A stretch of 41,538 bases of DNA from Chrysochromulina tobinii (taxonomy: Eukaryota > Haptophyta > Prymnesiales > Chrysochromulinaceae), in assembly GCA_001275005.1 (NCBI GenBank), contig JWZX01003220.1, positions 1-41,538 of the forward strand. The letters are read 5' to 3'. Position numbers and translations under genes: made by a program. Position 1 is the first letter of the stretch, and each line of letters begins with the position of its first letter. Of this stretch, positions 24,636 through 33,891 are shown piece by piece. The notes beneath the pieces are model-generated. The model was not told the DNA's origin. It made no database searches and worked only from the letters and a program-made list of their open reading frames with translations.

Positions 24636-27302
24636 ATGGACCCCAGTGAGCGCTCGCCGCTGCCCCCGGCGGCGGCGCAGGAAGCCAAAGAGGTGAGCCC
24701 CGGGCTCAATCGATGCTCCTACTCGTTCTCGATCAAGCGCGGGCGGGTGACCACGCGTGATGACGACGCTCCGTTCAGCAACAGGAGGCGGACTTCCACT
24801 CCCATAGGCCTGGGTTCGCGCGCGGGCGAGTCGCCATCGCACTTTGCACGGCTGCACCTCGGAGGTCAGGACGCGTGCTCTTACTCCCGCATGCCGCGCG
24901 CGCATCCCCTCTTCTCGCGACCAGCTCTCTCACGCGCCCTTGCCTCCCCGGGATCAGGTGGCGTTTCACCAGTGGGTCTTCCGTCTGCGGCCGCGGGGCC
25001 ATCGGATGCGATGGTGCCGCTCTCGCGCGGTGGCGGCACCCGCCTCATCATGCACGGCGGGCGCGGCGTCTCGCCGTTCGCCGCCTTTGCCAACGCGCTC
25101 ACGCCGCTGCCAGCGGAGCAGGCGGTCGGCGGCAACCTCGCACGGCTGCTGCATAAGAGCCACTACTCCAACTACCAGCCACCGTCCGGGCCGATGGCCA
25201 GGATGGGCTCGCCGTCCATCGAGGCACCGCCGAGCATCCTACCACCCGCTGCTGCTGCCGTTGCCGCTGCCCCGGCCGCTGCCGCCGCCGTCGCTGCTTT
25301 GGGGTTCGCCGGCGCCAGGTCGGCGGCGTCGCAGCGCAAGTCGCCCGTACGAAGCGGCGCTTCGTCTTCGTTGCGCAGCGCACCCCTGGTGGGCGAGAAC
25401 CTCGGCGAGAACCACACGGGCGGCGCACGGCTGAGCATAGGCAGTGCGACCGGACCGACCGACCGACTGACCGACGAGGACGCAACGACGGCGGCGGCAG
25501 CGCCGGTGCCACCCACGCTCGGCGAGGCCTCGAGTGCCGACTCGTCGTGGTACATCGGTGGCGCCGGCGCGACGTCGGCGACGAGCCAGCCGCCCTCGGC
25601 TTCGCGTGCCTCTTGCGAATCGGCGGCGCGGAAGGGCAACTCGGGAGCACGCCGCGGCCTGAAGCTCCTCGCCGGCAGCCATTTGCCGCCCGGCAGCAAC
25701 AGCGCTGGTGGCAGCAGCAGCAGCCACGCGGCGGCGACGCCGCTGCCGCCGCTCGATGACACGCCATCCTCCATCGAGCGCTTCCTGCACGCGAGCGTCG
25801 CCGACAACATCGGCGGCGATCGTGCCCTTTGCGGTGCACTCGGGCTCGACATCACGATGGAGCAGATCATCGCCGGCATCGATGAGTCCGAGGAGCAGCA
25901 GCTCGGGAGTGGACTGGCGGGCACCTGCGACACCTGCGAGGACGAGGGCGGTGCCGGCGAGGACGGTGCGGGCGTGCAGCAATATGACGAAGCGGGCATG
26001 CCGATTGCGCCCCAAGCGATCAAGTCGTCCAAGAGCCGTGGCGGCCGGCCAAAGAAGTGTAACTGCCGCAACTCCAAGTGCCTCAAGCTCTATTGCGATT
26101 GCTTCTCGGTCGGGCTCATGTGCGACGGGTGCAACTGCAACGACTGCGCGAACAAGGAGGAGACTCGGGACAAGGTCGACGAGGCGCGCAAGTCGGTGCT
26201 CAAGCGCAACCCGAAAGCATTCCAGGCAAAGTTCATCGACCAGGAGAAGGGCGAGGCGGCCAAGGAGGGCGTCACCCAAAAGGAGAAGACCAAGCACGCG
26301 CGCGGGTGCAACTGCACCAAGAGCCGCTGCATCAAGAACTACTGCGAGTGCTGGCAGATGGGCATCGAGTGCACCGACAAGTGCAAGTGCGTCGACTGCG
26401 CCAACAACGGCAATGTCGACAAGTCCGGTGGCGCCTTCCTCGCGCCTTCGACGGCGGCGACGACGACGACGACGACGCAGGGCCTCGAGAGTACTAGCGA
26501 CCTACCACGGATGCCGCCGATGAAGCTGCTGGATGCCGACGAGCTCGGGGCGCCCGGCAGTGCCGGACCCCGATTGTTCGACGACGACCTATTCGGCGGC
26601 ATTGGTGGCGGTTCGCGCCACTTGGACGAGCTGCCCTTCAGCTCGCCCTTCTCGCCCGATGCGTCGATGCTCACGACGCCCGCGCCTGCTGGGTTCATGG
26701 CGCATGTCGCCCCGACCGCGCATCTGCCGCCCGCGACGGCTCTCTTCCACAACGGTGGGGGCAGCAGCACCGGCAGCGCCAGATCGAGCGCCAGATCGGG
26801 CGCCTTCCCGACCAGCACGCCGCTCGCCGAGTCCTTCCAAGACGATGATCTCGCGTCGTTGGTGGGGATGGCGGTCGGGCTCAGTAATGCCCAGCAGCAG
26901 CAGCAGCACCAGCACACGTCGCGGCCGACCGCGCCACCGCCCCAGACCGTACCCCCGGGATTCGTGCGTGCCCCGCCACGGCTTTCGCATGGGGGCACGG
27001 GTGGGCCGAGCAGCTCGACAGTCGCCACCGCGCCCACCTTCCTCGCACCGACGCCATCGGCGCAGCCAGGCGCCACCGGCGAGGCGCTCGCAGGCCTATC
27101 AAGCGAGGAGCGCATCGCAGTACTGAGCGAGCTTGCTCCGTTCCGACTCGACACGCCTACGGGCTGCTCGATCAAGGCGCTGCTTCAGGCCAAGCCCGGA
27201 TTCGACGACGAGGATGCACCACCCGCAAAGCGCATGCAGACCGAGCTGTCAAGCGCCAAGGGAGGCGAGCATCCCTTGGACGCGACGACCATGGCTACGT
27301 AA
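24636..27302 (+). CDS. LIN54/TESMIN/TSO1-type CXC (CRC) domain DNA-binding protein
   Basis: From the ATG at 24636 (MDPSERSPLPP) the protein is 888 aa; the frame is open 77 codons further upstream, but that part overlaps the MORN relic and looks non-coding. The CRC domain lies at ~26050-26430: first CXC repeat KKCNCRNSKCLKLYCDCF, linker with the conserved RNPKAF, and second repeat GCNCTKSRCIKNYCECW then CKCVDCAN. All expected cysteines are present. In animals and plants such proteins bind CHR-type promoter elements within DREAM/MuvB complexes to control cell-cycle genes; that role here is by homology. The flanks are Ala/Ser/Pro-rich and disordered. A GTGAGC at 24693 could be a donor, but I found no in-phase acceptor. 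Confidence 0.88.
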   Translation: MDPSERSPLPPAAAQEAKEVSPGLNRCSYSFSIKRGRVTTRDDDAPFSNRRRTSTPIGLGSRAGESPSHFARLHLGGQDACSYSRMPRAHPLFSRPALSRALASPGSGGVSPVGLPSAAAGPSDAMVPLSRGGGTRLIMHGGRGVSPFAAFANALTPLPAEQAVGGNLARLLHKSHYSNYQPPSGPMARMGSPSIEAPPSILPPAAAAVAAAPAAAAAVAALGFAGARSAASQRKSPVRSGASSSLRSAPLVGENLGENHTGGARLSIGSATGPTDRLTDEDATTAAAAPVPPTLGEASSADSSWYIGGAGATSATSQPPSASRASCESAARKGNSGARRGLKLLAGSHLPPGSNSAGGSSSSHAAATPLPPLDDTPSSIERFLHASVADNIGGDRALCGALGLDITMEQIIAGIDESEEQQLGSGLAGTCDTCEDEGGAGEDGAGVQQYDEAGMPIAPQAIKSSKSRGGRPKKCNCRNSKCLKLYCDCFSVGLMCDGCNCNDCANKEETRDKVDEARKSVLKRNPKAFQAKFIDQEKGEAAKEGVTQKEKTKHARGCNCTKSRCIKNYCECWQMGIECTDKCKCVDCANNGNVDKSGGAFLAPSTAATTTTTTQGLESTSDLPRMPPMKLLDADELGAPGSAGPRLFDDDLFGGIGGGSRHLDELPFSSPFSPDASMLTTPAPAGFMAHVAPTAHLPPATALFHNGGGSSTGSARSSARSGAFPTSTPLAESFQDDDLASLVGMAVGLSNAQQQQQHQHTSRPTAPPPQTVPPGFVRAPPRLSHGGTGGPSSSTVATAPTFLAPTPSAQPGATGEALAGLSSEERIAVLSELAPFRLDTPTGCSIKALLQAKPGFDDEDAPPAKRMQTELSSAKGGEHPLDATTMAT

Positions 27303-28300
27303 GTCTGAGTCAGCACGCGTGCTGCGAGATCCCTCGTGATGATGATGATCAGTGCGAGACACAGGCCCAACACGGCGTCCGGGAAAGGCAGCGAGGTGCT
27401 GCCGGAGCGTATCGGTACACACACGAAGCTATCGCCGTTCGGCCATGGCGGTCGGGCGGCCGAGCAGAGGCCGTTGCGCTGCGAGGGGCGGCGTGGGACA
27501 GGCCTCTTGAAGGGTGAGATCGCCATGGGCGGGGATGGCGGAAGCGCAGACGGGGGCGTGTGATGGGGCATGTGACGGCAGTGCGGCGGCGTGAAGACCG
27601 CCTCTCGCTGAGCTTTGCGACTACAGGAGGGAGGCCATGCATGAGCGTCGTGTTGAGCAGACAGCTGGCCCTGGGGGCCGGCCACGATGCGCCGTCGGGT
27701 GCACGAGAGTGCACGCCGAGCACCGCAGCGTTGGAGAACGGACGCGTGCACACGTAAAGTGCGTGCCTGTGAGCTGTGTGCGACAGTGCTCTTCCACGTC
27801 TTCGGTTGAAACGTGTCCAGTACGACGTGTTGCGTTGGGTCGAGGTTCTCTGTGGGAGCGCCCGGCGCTGTATGAAATGATGTGCGCGGTGTGGAGGCAC
27901 GTCGTAAACGGTTCGGTCGTTGTGGCGTACTCTAGAGAGCGATCCGAAGGATCATGTTCATGACGACGATAAACACGTACACGAAATCCATAATCCATCC
28001 ATGCACCTTGCGTTGCACGTCGGCGCGAGAATGATGTTGACGAGTTGACCTTGGGGGAGGGTTTCAACCATGGTTTCAACACTCAGGTAATTACCCTATG
28101 GTGTTTCTACATAGTGGCACGAAGTCTCCAACTAACGTGACGTGGAACATTCGGGATGGGTACCGGAGCTTGCACAAAATTACCGCCATTCGCACTGGAG
28201 ACTCTCGTCGGACGTAATCGGTAATGGAACACCGCGCCATGCAACCAGCCAGCGCCCGATGACAACTTTATGATGTGTTCATGGTCATGCGTCATGGTGC
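27303..28300. other. Gene-free stretch between LIN54-like and MGD synthase 3' ends
   Basis: This convergent interval likely contains the 3' untranslated regions. No gene is supported. On the minus strand near 27945-28030 a short open segment ends KVHGWIMDFVYVFIVVMNMI then LRIAL and a stop, which looks like a single membrane span; it lacks a start and is listed only as a lead. Confidence 0.45.
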
Positions 28301-30274
28301 TCATGCCGGCTGAAGGACAGGGCCGCGATCGATCGCGGCCTTTTGACCCGTGCGCCGCCGCGCCCACAAGTTTTTTCGCGCGCGCGGCTCGACGCGATTT
28401 GGTCGTATGAGCTCGATGATGTCGTCGGCGATCCTTTCGGTCGCCAGAGGCCGCGCGGCGAGTATTGAGCGCTCCGACATTTGGGCGAGACGCTGCGGCT
28501 CGGCGAGCCAGCTGGCGACGGTGCTTGCTATCTTGGCGGGCTCGGATGCGTACGCGCCGAAGCCGCCATCGACCACGAAAGCCACGTTGCCGGATTCCTG
28601 TCCTGGCAGGTAGCCGGAGAGCATGATTGGCAGTCCGGAACAGCACGCTTCAGCTATCGTCCCCGGGCCCGCCTTGGTGACAATGCACGAGGCGACGCCC
28701 ATGTAGTCGCTCATTCGCGACGTGAAGCCCACGACGGCCACGTGCAGGTGAGGGCCCCAGTCGCGCGCCTGCAGCTGCTGGCACAGCTCCTGGTTCTTGC
28801 CACACACGACCGCCATCTGCGCCGGCGCCCAACTCGGCGCCCCGCCCGCGGCATTATACTCCGCGAGCTCTTGAGCCATCGCGTGGACAATTTCGCCGAG
28901 CTTGCCGACCCCATCGCCGCCGCCCACGAGAAGCACCGTGTGACGGTCAGGCAGCAGGCCCAGCTCACTCAACACGCTCGGGACGGCACGCGACGCCACC
29001 CAAGAAGATCCATTGGTGACGGCACCGGGCGCCGTCGCCAAGACGCGTTTGGGAGAGAAGCCAGGTCGGACCGGTAGGCCGTGCTGCCGGAGCTGCGAGC
29101 GCGCGAGGCCGCGGTCGGTGGCAGCCTTGTGGAAGCTGTCCGAGGGCACGAAGCACAGGTCGGCGCGCGGATGCAGCCAGAAAGGGTGCGGCGTCGCGAG
29201 GTCGGTAACTACAGTCACGAAGGGAATGCGACGCGCCGCCCGCGCGCCCGGATGCACCGCCGCCGCCGCCGCCTCGAGCTCATCACGGTGCATCCTACGG
29301 AGCACCTTGATGGGCACCGCCTGGCAGAGCGGGTGCATCGAGATCACCACGTCCGGGGCGTGCTCGCGGATGCACTGCTCAAAGCCTCTGTAGCACACCG
29401 CCGACATGAGCTGCGACATGAGGTACGCGGCCGGCTTGAGTGAGCTCGCGCGGAAGTGCGCCCACCATAGGAGTGGCCGCTTGGCAAGCTCGCGGTAGTA
29501 GGGCACGAGCTCTTGTCCAAACGGCCACGGCCCGTAGAGGGTCCACACGTCCACGATCGCCGTCTCAACTTTGTCACCGTGACGCTGGGCGAGTACCTCG
29601 GCGAGTGCCTGGGCAGACGCGCGGTGGCCGCCACCCGTGTCGGACATGAGGATGAGAACCTTCTGCTTGGGCCGCCGTGCGAGAGAGCCGATCGCGCTGC
29701 GAGGGCCGACGGCGGCGCTGGGGCTGCCTGGAAACATCGGGATGCCCTTCGCGGGAATCAAAGTTGCGACTGGCGCCAGCCTGGGTGGTGCCGGCTGCTG
29801 TCGCCGTCGGCCGGCCCCGAGTATCGAGCGAGGCGACGCATGTGCTACTGCTGCTGTTCCTGCTCCTGCTGAAGCTCGTGGCTGCGCAGGCGGGGCGATA
29901 GAGGTGGCGCGAGGCTTCACTGGTGACATTCGATAGAGGATCCGAGCGGCCCATCGCACTATGCTGGCCGCAACGTAGCCCTGCGCCAGTGGCACCGCAT
30001 GGAAGCGGGCCAGGAACGAGGGCGTCTTTTGTGTACCCGAGATGAGCGAGCCGCACACGCCGAGGGCCGCACTGATGGGCATCGCTGCCACGTGACCCTC
30101 AGTATACGATTGGCAGAGCAGGCAGAGCACCCCGGCGCCGGTGACGGAGAGCGAGCGCACGCGACCCACAGTTGGTGGCGGGCTGGTGGCGCGGCCAGCT
30201 GCACTGGTGGCACTGAACACATTCGCAGCGGACAGGAGCAGGGCAAGGACGAAGCCCTTCGGACCAATGGACAT
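28301..30274 (-). CDS. MGD1: Monogalactosyldiacylglycerol (MGDG) synthase, plastid
   Basis: The protein is 657 aa with an ATG at 30274. Residues 1-26 form a signal peptide (GFVLALLLSAANVFSATSA) and a long Ala/Pro/Arg-rich stretch to ~200 serves as transit region, the bipartite form used by complex plastids. The GT28-type catalytic part starts with KVLILMSDTGGGHRASAQAL (206-225), includes TVVTDLATPHPFW and LPVRPGF, and has the donor-site signature KAGPGTIAEACCSGLPIMLS then GYLPGQESGN near 534-560. It transfers galactose from UDP-galactose to diacylglycerol to make the main thylakoid lipid. It is divergent from the ShKT-sulfotransferase-like gene (193 bp between starts). No intron is seen. Confidence 0.93.
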   Translation of the reverse strand: MSIGPKGFVLALLLSAANVFSATSAAGRATSPPPTVGRVRSLSVTGAGVLCLLCQSYTEGHVAAMPISAALGVCGSLISGTQKTPSFLARFHAVPLAQGYVAASIVRWAARILYRMSPVKPRATSIAPPAQPRASAGAGTAAVAHASPRSILGAGRRRQQPAPPRLAPVATLIPAKGIPMFPGSPSAAVGPRSAIGSLARRPKQKVLILMSDTGGGHRASAQALAEVLAQRHGDKVETAIVDVWTLYGPWPFGQELVPYYRELAKRPLLWWAHFRASSLKPAAYLMSQLMSAVCYRGFEQCIREHAPDVVISMHPLCQAVPIKVLRRMHRDELEAAAAAVHPGARAARRIPFVTVVTDLATPHPFWLHPRADLCFVPSDSFHKAATDRGLARSQLRQHGLPVRPGFSPKRVLATAPGAVTNGSSWVASRAVPSVLSELGLLPDRHTVLLVGGGDGVGKLGEIVHAMAQELAEYNAAGGAPSWAPAQMAVVCGKNQELCQQLQARDWGPHLHVAVVGFTSRMSDYMGVASCIVTKAGPGTIAEACCSGLPIMLSGYLPGQESGNVAFVVDGGFGAYASEPAKIASTVASWLAEPQRLAQMSERSILAARPLATERIADDIIELIRPNRVEPRARKNLWARRRTGQKAAIDRGPVLQPA

Positions 30275-30466
30275 TGCGGAATCCCAGGTAAGATCTCTGC
30301 GTCGTCAATGCCGCCTCCTTAAAATAGTACGCTTCGACCTGTTCAACGCTGCCGGAACGACGTCGGGTTCGTGTCGGAAATGGAATTCCTCTCAGAATTT
30401 TCCAAAGAGTGCTGCCATATTTGGATACTCCTCGCACCCTAATTTGGTAGCAAAAAACACCGATCG

Positions 30467-32113
30467 ATGGTCTTCACCATGCTGTGTGCCATCATGGCGA
30501 TGCCACTGCAAATGCGCGCTGCGGGGCTAATCGAGCCGGTGGGCGTCAGCGGCCCCGCGACATCAGCGTCAGCGCCTAGTGGGCCTCGGCCACTCCAGGC
30601 TTGTGCCGAGTGGGCGGCGGCGGGCGAATGCCGGACCAATTCGGCCTTTATGCATACACAGTGCCTCCTCGCGTGCCAGAAGGCAGACGCGGCACATGCA
30701 CCGGCCGCGAGGCCTGAACCGGCAGCGGCTGCCATCAAACACACGCCGGCAGTACAGTCATCGCCAGGGGATGGGATTCGTATCATTGATGAGACTCCAC
30801 ACGCACCGGGAACAGGATCACACAAGCCGGCAGAACAGACAATGCCAGCAGAAGAGACGGATCCCACCCCGACGACGCCACACGCACCGGGAACGCACAC
30901 ATCGCCAGCAGACGAGACGGATCCCACACCGACAACGCACACACCGGGAACTCACACACCGGGAACAGGGGCAGCACACACACCTGGAACAGGGGCACAC
31001 ACGCCGGGAACGCCAGCAACACACACCCCGGCGACACACCCCCCGGCGACACCGCATATTCGCCCGCAGGTGCTGGTCATCGTCTCGGACCACGGAAGCG
31101 GAACGACGAACTTCGGGGCAGCGCTCGATACTCACCCGTGCGTGTTCGACCTCGGGGAGCCCTTCGCACACGCCACGACGTTGTGGGCAAAGGCCAACGT
31201 CCCCGAATGCGATAACTCGAAGTTTCCGGACACCATCTTCAATGCGGACTCTGGCGCCCTCATGCATTCGAACAATCCGCAGCTGACACTGAAGATGGAA
31301 AATGCGATCAAACACAATCTTCTTCCTTCGATGAATCTCGCCCATGCCACTGCAGATATGTGCACGGGTCTGACCTACAACCTCGCCGATTACTTTGTCC
31401 GCGCCCGCGATCTCATCTGCTCGGACGTGCCCGATCATATCTGCCCCGCAGCGGACTGCACGATCACGCTCAAGTTTTTCCCTCAGTTTGTCAACGCGGA
31501 TACGCCGGGAGTGTTGATGAAGGACGAGCACACGTCGCAGTGTTCGACGGCGAAGAACACGCACGCGATGCAGGCGTGGAAGGACGGTCTCGAGTCGTTC
31601 AAGCAAAACCCGAAGGTCGCGTCGTTCACACTCGAGCGAAACGAGGCGAAGCGGCAATTCTCCGTGTTCCATCGGTTCACTCCTGCCGGCACCGAGTATG
31701 ACTGCAGCATCCCGCGCTATGCGACCGAATTCGCAAACGTGTCGAAGTCCTACACCGATGGCCTGATCAGCATCGAGGACTGCTGGACAGGCGCTGCGGG
31801 TGCCGCATCGTGCCTGAGCAAAGCGCTCCACGAGGTTGGTCTGGACATGGAACCGATGGGTAAGGCGGGGACGGATGCAATGGCGGGCACCGGCATCACG
31901 CACACATCCTTAAGTTGCACCACGAACCCGACATCCATCTTCAAGCGGCTCGCGAATGACGACGTGCAAGTGGTCAACCCCAAAGACCACTCGTGGCGAA
32001 AGAGCGATCATCACAACGCCTTCGAGGGACTGACGTTTGACGAGAAAGTGGAGGATGTCAGCGGTCCGACCCTTGTGCTTTCCCACACCACCCGTGCGTC
32101 TCGGCGTTCTTAG
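30467..32113 (+). CDS. Secreted or lumenal protein with ShKT-like domain, Thr-Pro linker and sulfotransferase-like domain
   Basis: The 548-aa product begins with a hydrophobic N-terminus (MVFTMLCAIMAM). Residues ~46-70 (CAEWAAAGEC, then FMHTQCLLAC) match the ShKT cysteine-rich fold, here with four of the usual six cysteines; this is a common extracellular module in algae and animals and is not evidence of a toxin. A linker with repeated HTPGT units (30880-31050) is a likely O-glycosylation region. From ~199 the sequence VLVIVSDHGSGTTNF then LGEPF has the PAPS-binding pattern of sulfotransferases. Regular cysteines downstream suggest a lumenal fold. A carbohydrate sulfotransferase is the best guess; the acceptor is unknown. 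Confidence 0.72.
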   Translation: MVFTMLCAIMAMPLQMRAAGLIEPVGVSGPATSASAPSGPRPLQACAEWAAAGECRTNSAFMHTQCLLACQKADAAHAPAARPEPAAAAIKHTPAVQSSPGDGIRIIDETPHAPGTGSHKPAEQTMPAEETDPTPTTPHAPGTHTSPADETDPTPTTHTPGTHTPGTGAAHTPGTGAHTPGTPATHTPATHPPATPHIRPQVLVIVSDHGSGTTNFGAALDTHPCVFDLGEPFAHATTLWAKANVPECDNSKFPDTIFNADSGALMHSNNPQLTLKMENAIKHNLLPSMNLAHATADMCTGLTYNLADYFVRARDLICSDVPDHICPAADCTITLKFFPQFVNADTPGVLMKDEHTSQCSTAKNTHAMQAWKDGLESFKQNPKVASFTLERNEAKRQFSVFHRFTPAGTEYDCSIPRYATEFANVSKSYTDGLISIEDCWTGAAGAASCLSKALHEVGLDMEPMGKAGTDAMAGTGITHTSLSCTTNPTSIFKRLANDDVQVVNPKDHSWRKSDHHNAFEGLTFDEKVEDVSGPTLVLSHTTRASRRS

Positions 32114-32322
32114 TGGGAGCATCGTGAGTCTCGGCGTACCGCTACCCGAATCCGAAAGCGAAACCGTCGCAGTCGCAAATGGAACCGAATGCTAATGAAA
32201 TGCATGTACTGTACTGAACGACCATAGTGCGGGGAGCGGCGGTGCAAAGTGTGTAGGTTCCTGACAAGTTCCATGTGTTTCAATGATGTGCCGGGCGTGT
32301 CGCGTGCGGGATGAATCTAGAT
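32114..32322. other. Convergent spacer
   Basis: It separates the sulfotransferase-like and methyltransferase stop codons. No gene seen. Confidence 0.5.
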
Positions 32323-33474
32323 TCACACTCTGACTCTACTCTGACCCACCGCCACCCTCTCGAGAGCGACGTGAAGCTCCTGCATCTGAAAGGGTCCGCT
32401 CTGAGCGGAGACGAGGTCGATCGTCCGAAAGGCGCTCGTCTCGGCGAGCCACGGGCGGGCTGTCTCGAGCATCTCACGCATCGCCGGCACGTCCCACGCG
32501 TGGAAGTGGCTCTGGTGCACGTCGTGGTTGCGATGCACAGTGCGCAGCCACGACATCAACCGATGCGCGGGTCGCTGCGCCGTGAGCGGCGCCCCTGGGC
32601 ACGGTGCCTGCTTCGCGAACTCCGCAGAGTTGGCAAACTGACGCATCTGAAGCTCCGTCGGGCGGTTGGCCAGCACCCACGCGGCGATTTCAAGGATGAA
32701 CACGCCCTGCGAGATGGACGACTCTGTGCCGTGTATCCTATCACTGCGCGAGAGCAGCGGCGCTGCCTTGTGTTTATGCTTGAGAGCAAATCGGTGGTCG
32801 CTCACCAGATGCTCCGGCGTGGGCGGCAGGCGCAGCCGATCGCCGTTTTGCCGCTCGGCGCACGCATCGGGAACCGCGAAGAGGATGCAGCCGCCCGGTC
32901 GCACCACGCGTAGCCACGCCTTCAGCGCCCCAATTGGATCGGCCATGTGCTCGAGTACGTGGAACGCCATCAGCCCGTCATACGAGCTGTCAGCCACGTT
33001 GCTGAGCACTTGCGCGTCATCGACTACATCGATGTGCGGCACGCTCTTGCCGTTGAAGCAATTCTTGCGCAGAAGCGCCTCGTCGTTCGTGAAATCCGCC
33101 GTGTGCACAACCACTTTGGCCTTGATGTGGTCAGGCAGGTGCGGCGTGAAACGATTCGGCATGAGACACGGACCTATCTCCAAAATTGTCAGCGGCTGTT
33201 GGCGCCGCTCAAAGATGCTCGCAAACCGGCTGGCGGACCATTGTGCGCGCCAGGACTCCTGCGGCCTGCCCTCCGTAGCGTTGCATCGACGATGGCCAAG
33301 GTGCGGAAACGCAGCGCTTGTCAGGTTGTGCCGGAGCCGCCACCGCTCGTCCGCGTCATCGCTGCTCTCGCTGCCGCCCGATGAGGCGGACCGGTGGTCG
33401 TGCTCAACGAGTTCGACGCACGTGGAGGGCGCTTGAGCAGCAGGAGTGCTGGCGCGATCGGAACGACCCTGCAT
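32323..33474 (-). CDS. SAM-dependent methyltransferase (type 11 fold)
   Basis: The protein is 383 aa from the ATG at 33474. The Rossmann motif I is LTILEIGPC (95-103). An acidic residue follows in HTADF, then SSYDGLMAFHVLEHMADPIG (motif IV region, ~163-182) and RVVRPGGCILFAVP (~189-202). This is the standard class I methyltransferase order. The C-terminal half, with FHAWDVPAM and LETARPWL, is typical of small-molecule or sugar methyltransferases, but no substrate can be named. The N-terminal 50 residues are Ser/Asp-rich. The upstream module is shared with the AAA ATPase gene. Confidence 0.85.
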   Translation of the reverse strand: MQGRSDRASTPAAQAPSTCVELVEHDHRSASSGGSESSDDADERWRLRHNLTSAAFPHLGHRRCNATEGRPQESWRAQWSASRFASIFERRQQPLTILEIGPCLMPNRFTPHLPDHIKAKVVVHTADFTNDEALLRKNCFNGKSVPHIDVVDDAQVLSNVADSSYDGLMAFHVLEHMADPIGALKAWLRVVRPGGCILFAVPDACAERQNGDRLRLPPTPEHLVSDHRFALKHKHKAAPLLSRSDRIHGTESSISQGVFILEIAAWVLANRPTELQMRQFANSAEFAKQAPCPGAPLTAQRPAHRLMSWLRTVHRNHDVHQSHFHAWDVPAMREMLETARPWLAETSAFRTIDLVSAQSGPFQMQELHVALERVAVGQSRVRV

Positions 33475-33891
33475 ATTGGGCGAAACAAGACACAGTGATG
33501 ACCTGCAACCAAATCTCGGACACGCGCTGGGGAGCGTTAAGCGGGTAAAGCAACCGCATATTCACCGTGCATTCACAGGCATTCATCAAATTCACATCAA
33601 CACGTGCATTCACGGAAAAGCTGCTGTTCAAAGCGCGCCTCTACACCGGGGGAGCTGGGACACACACGGGACACACGGGCGCACACGGGCACTGGTATCG
33701 CTGTGGACGGAGGCGTGGCCGACACCAGCCTCGCTATTTTTACACAGGCCGTTATTGACTGAGATGCCTCACAGCGCCATATTTCTATTTGGGTAAGAGG
33801 CTATTTTGTCTCTTTTGTCTCACTCCGTCCTGAATTCGGCTAAATTCAAAGTGAAGTATAAGGCCATAACTCCCCGCCGTCATCGCTCACC
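33475..33891. promoter_or_regulatory. Upstream region of the methyltransferase with a module shared with 35883-35985
   Basis: The segment 33498-33613 contains GACCTGCAACCAA, GCGTTAAGCGGGTAAA and repeated CATTCAC words. The same blocks, in the same order and the same orientation relative to the gene, occur at 35883-35985 before the AAA ATPase. In the sense direction both contain TTGGTTGCAG|GTC, which could be a 5'-UTR splice acceptor. Confidence 0.5.

Noticed and set aside
24693-24957. Intron at the start of the LIN54-like gene
   Set aside because: The GTGAGC donor is good, but all AG acceptors I tried give a frame inconsistent with the CXC domain.
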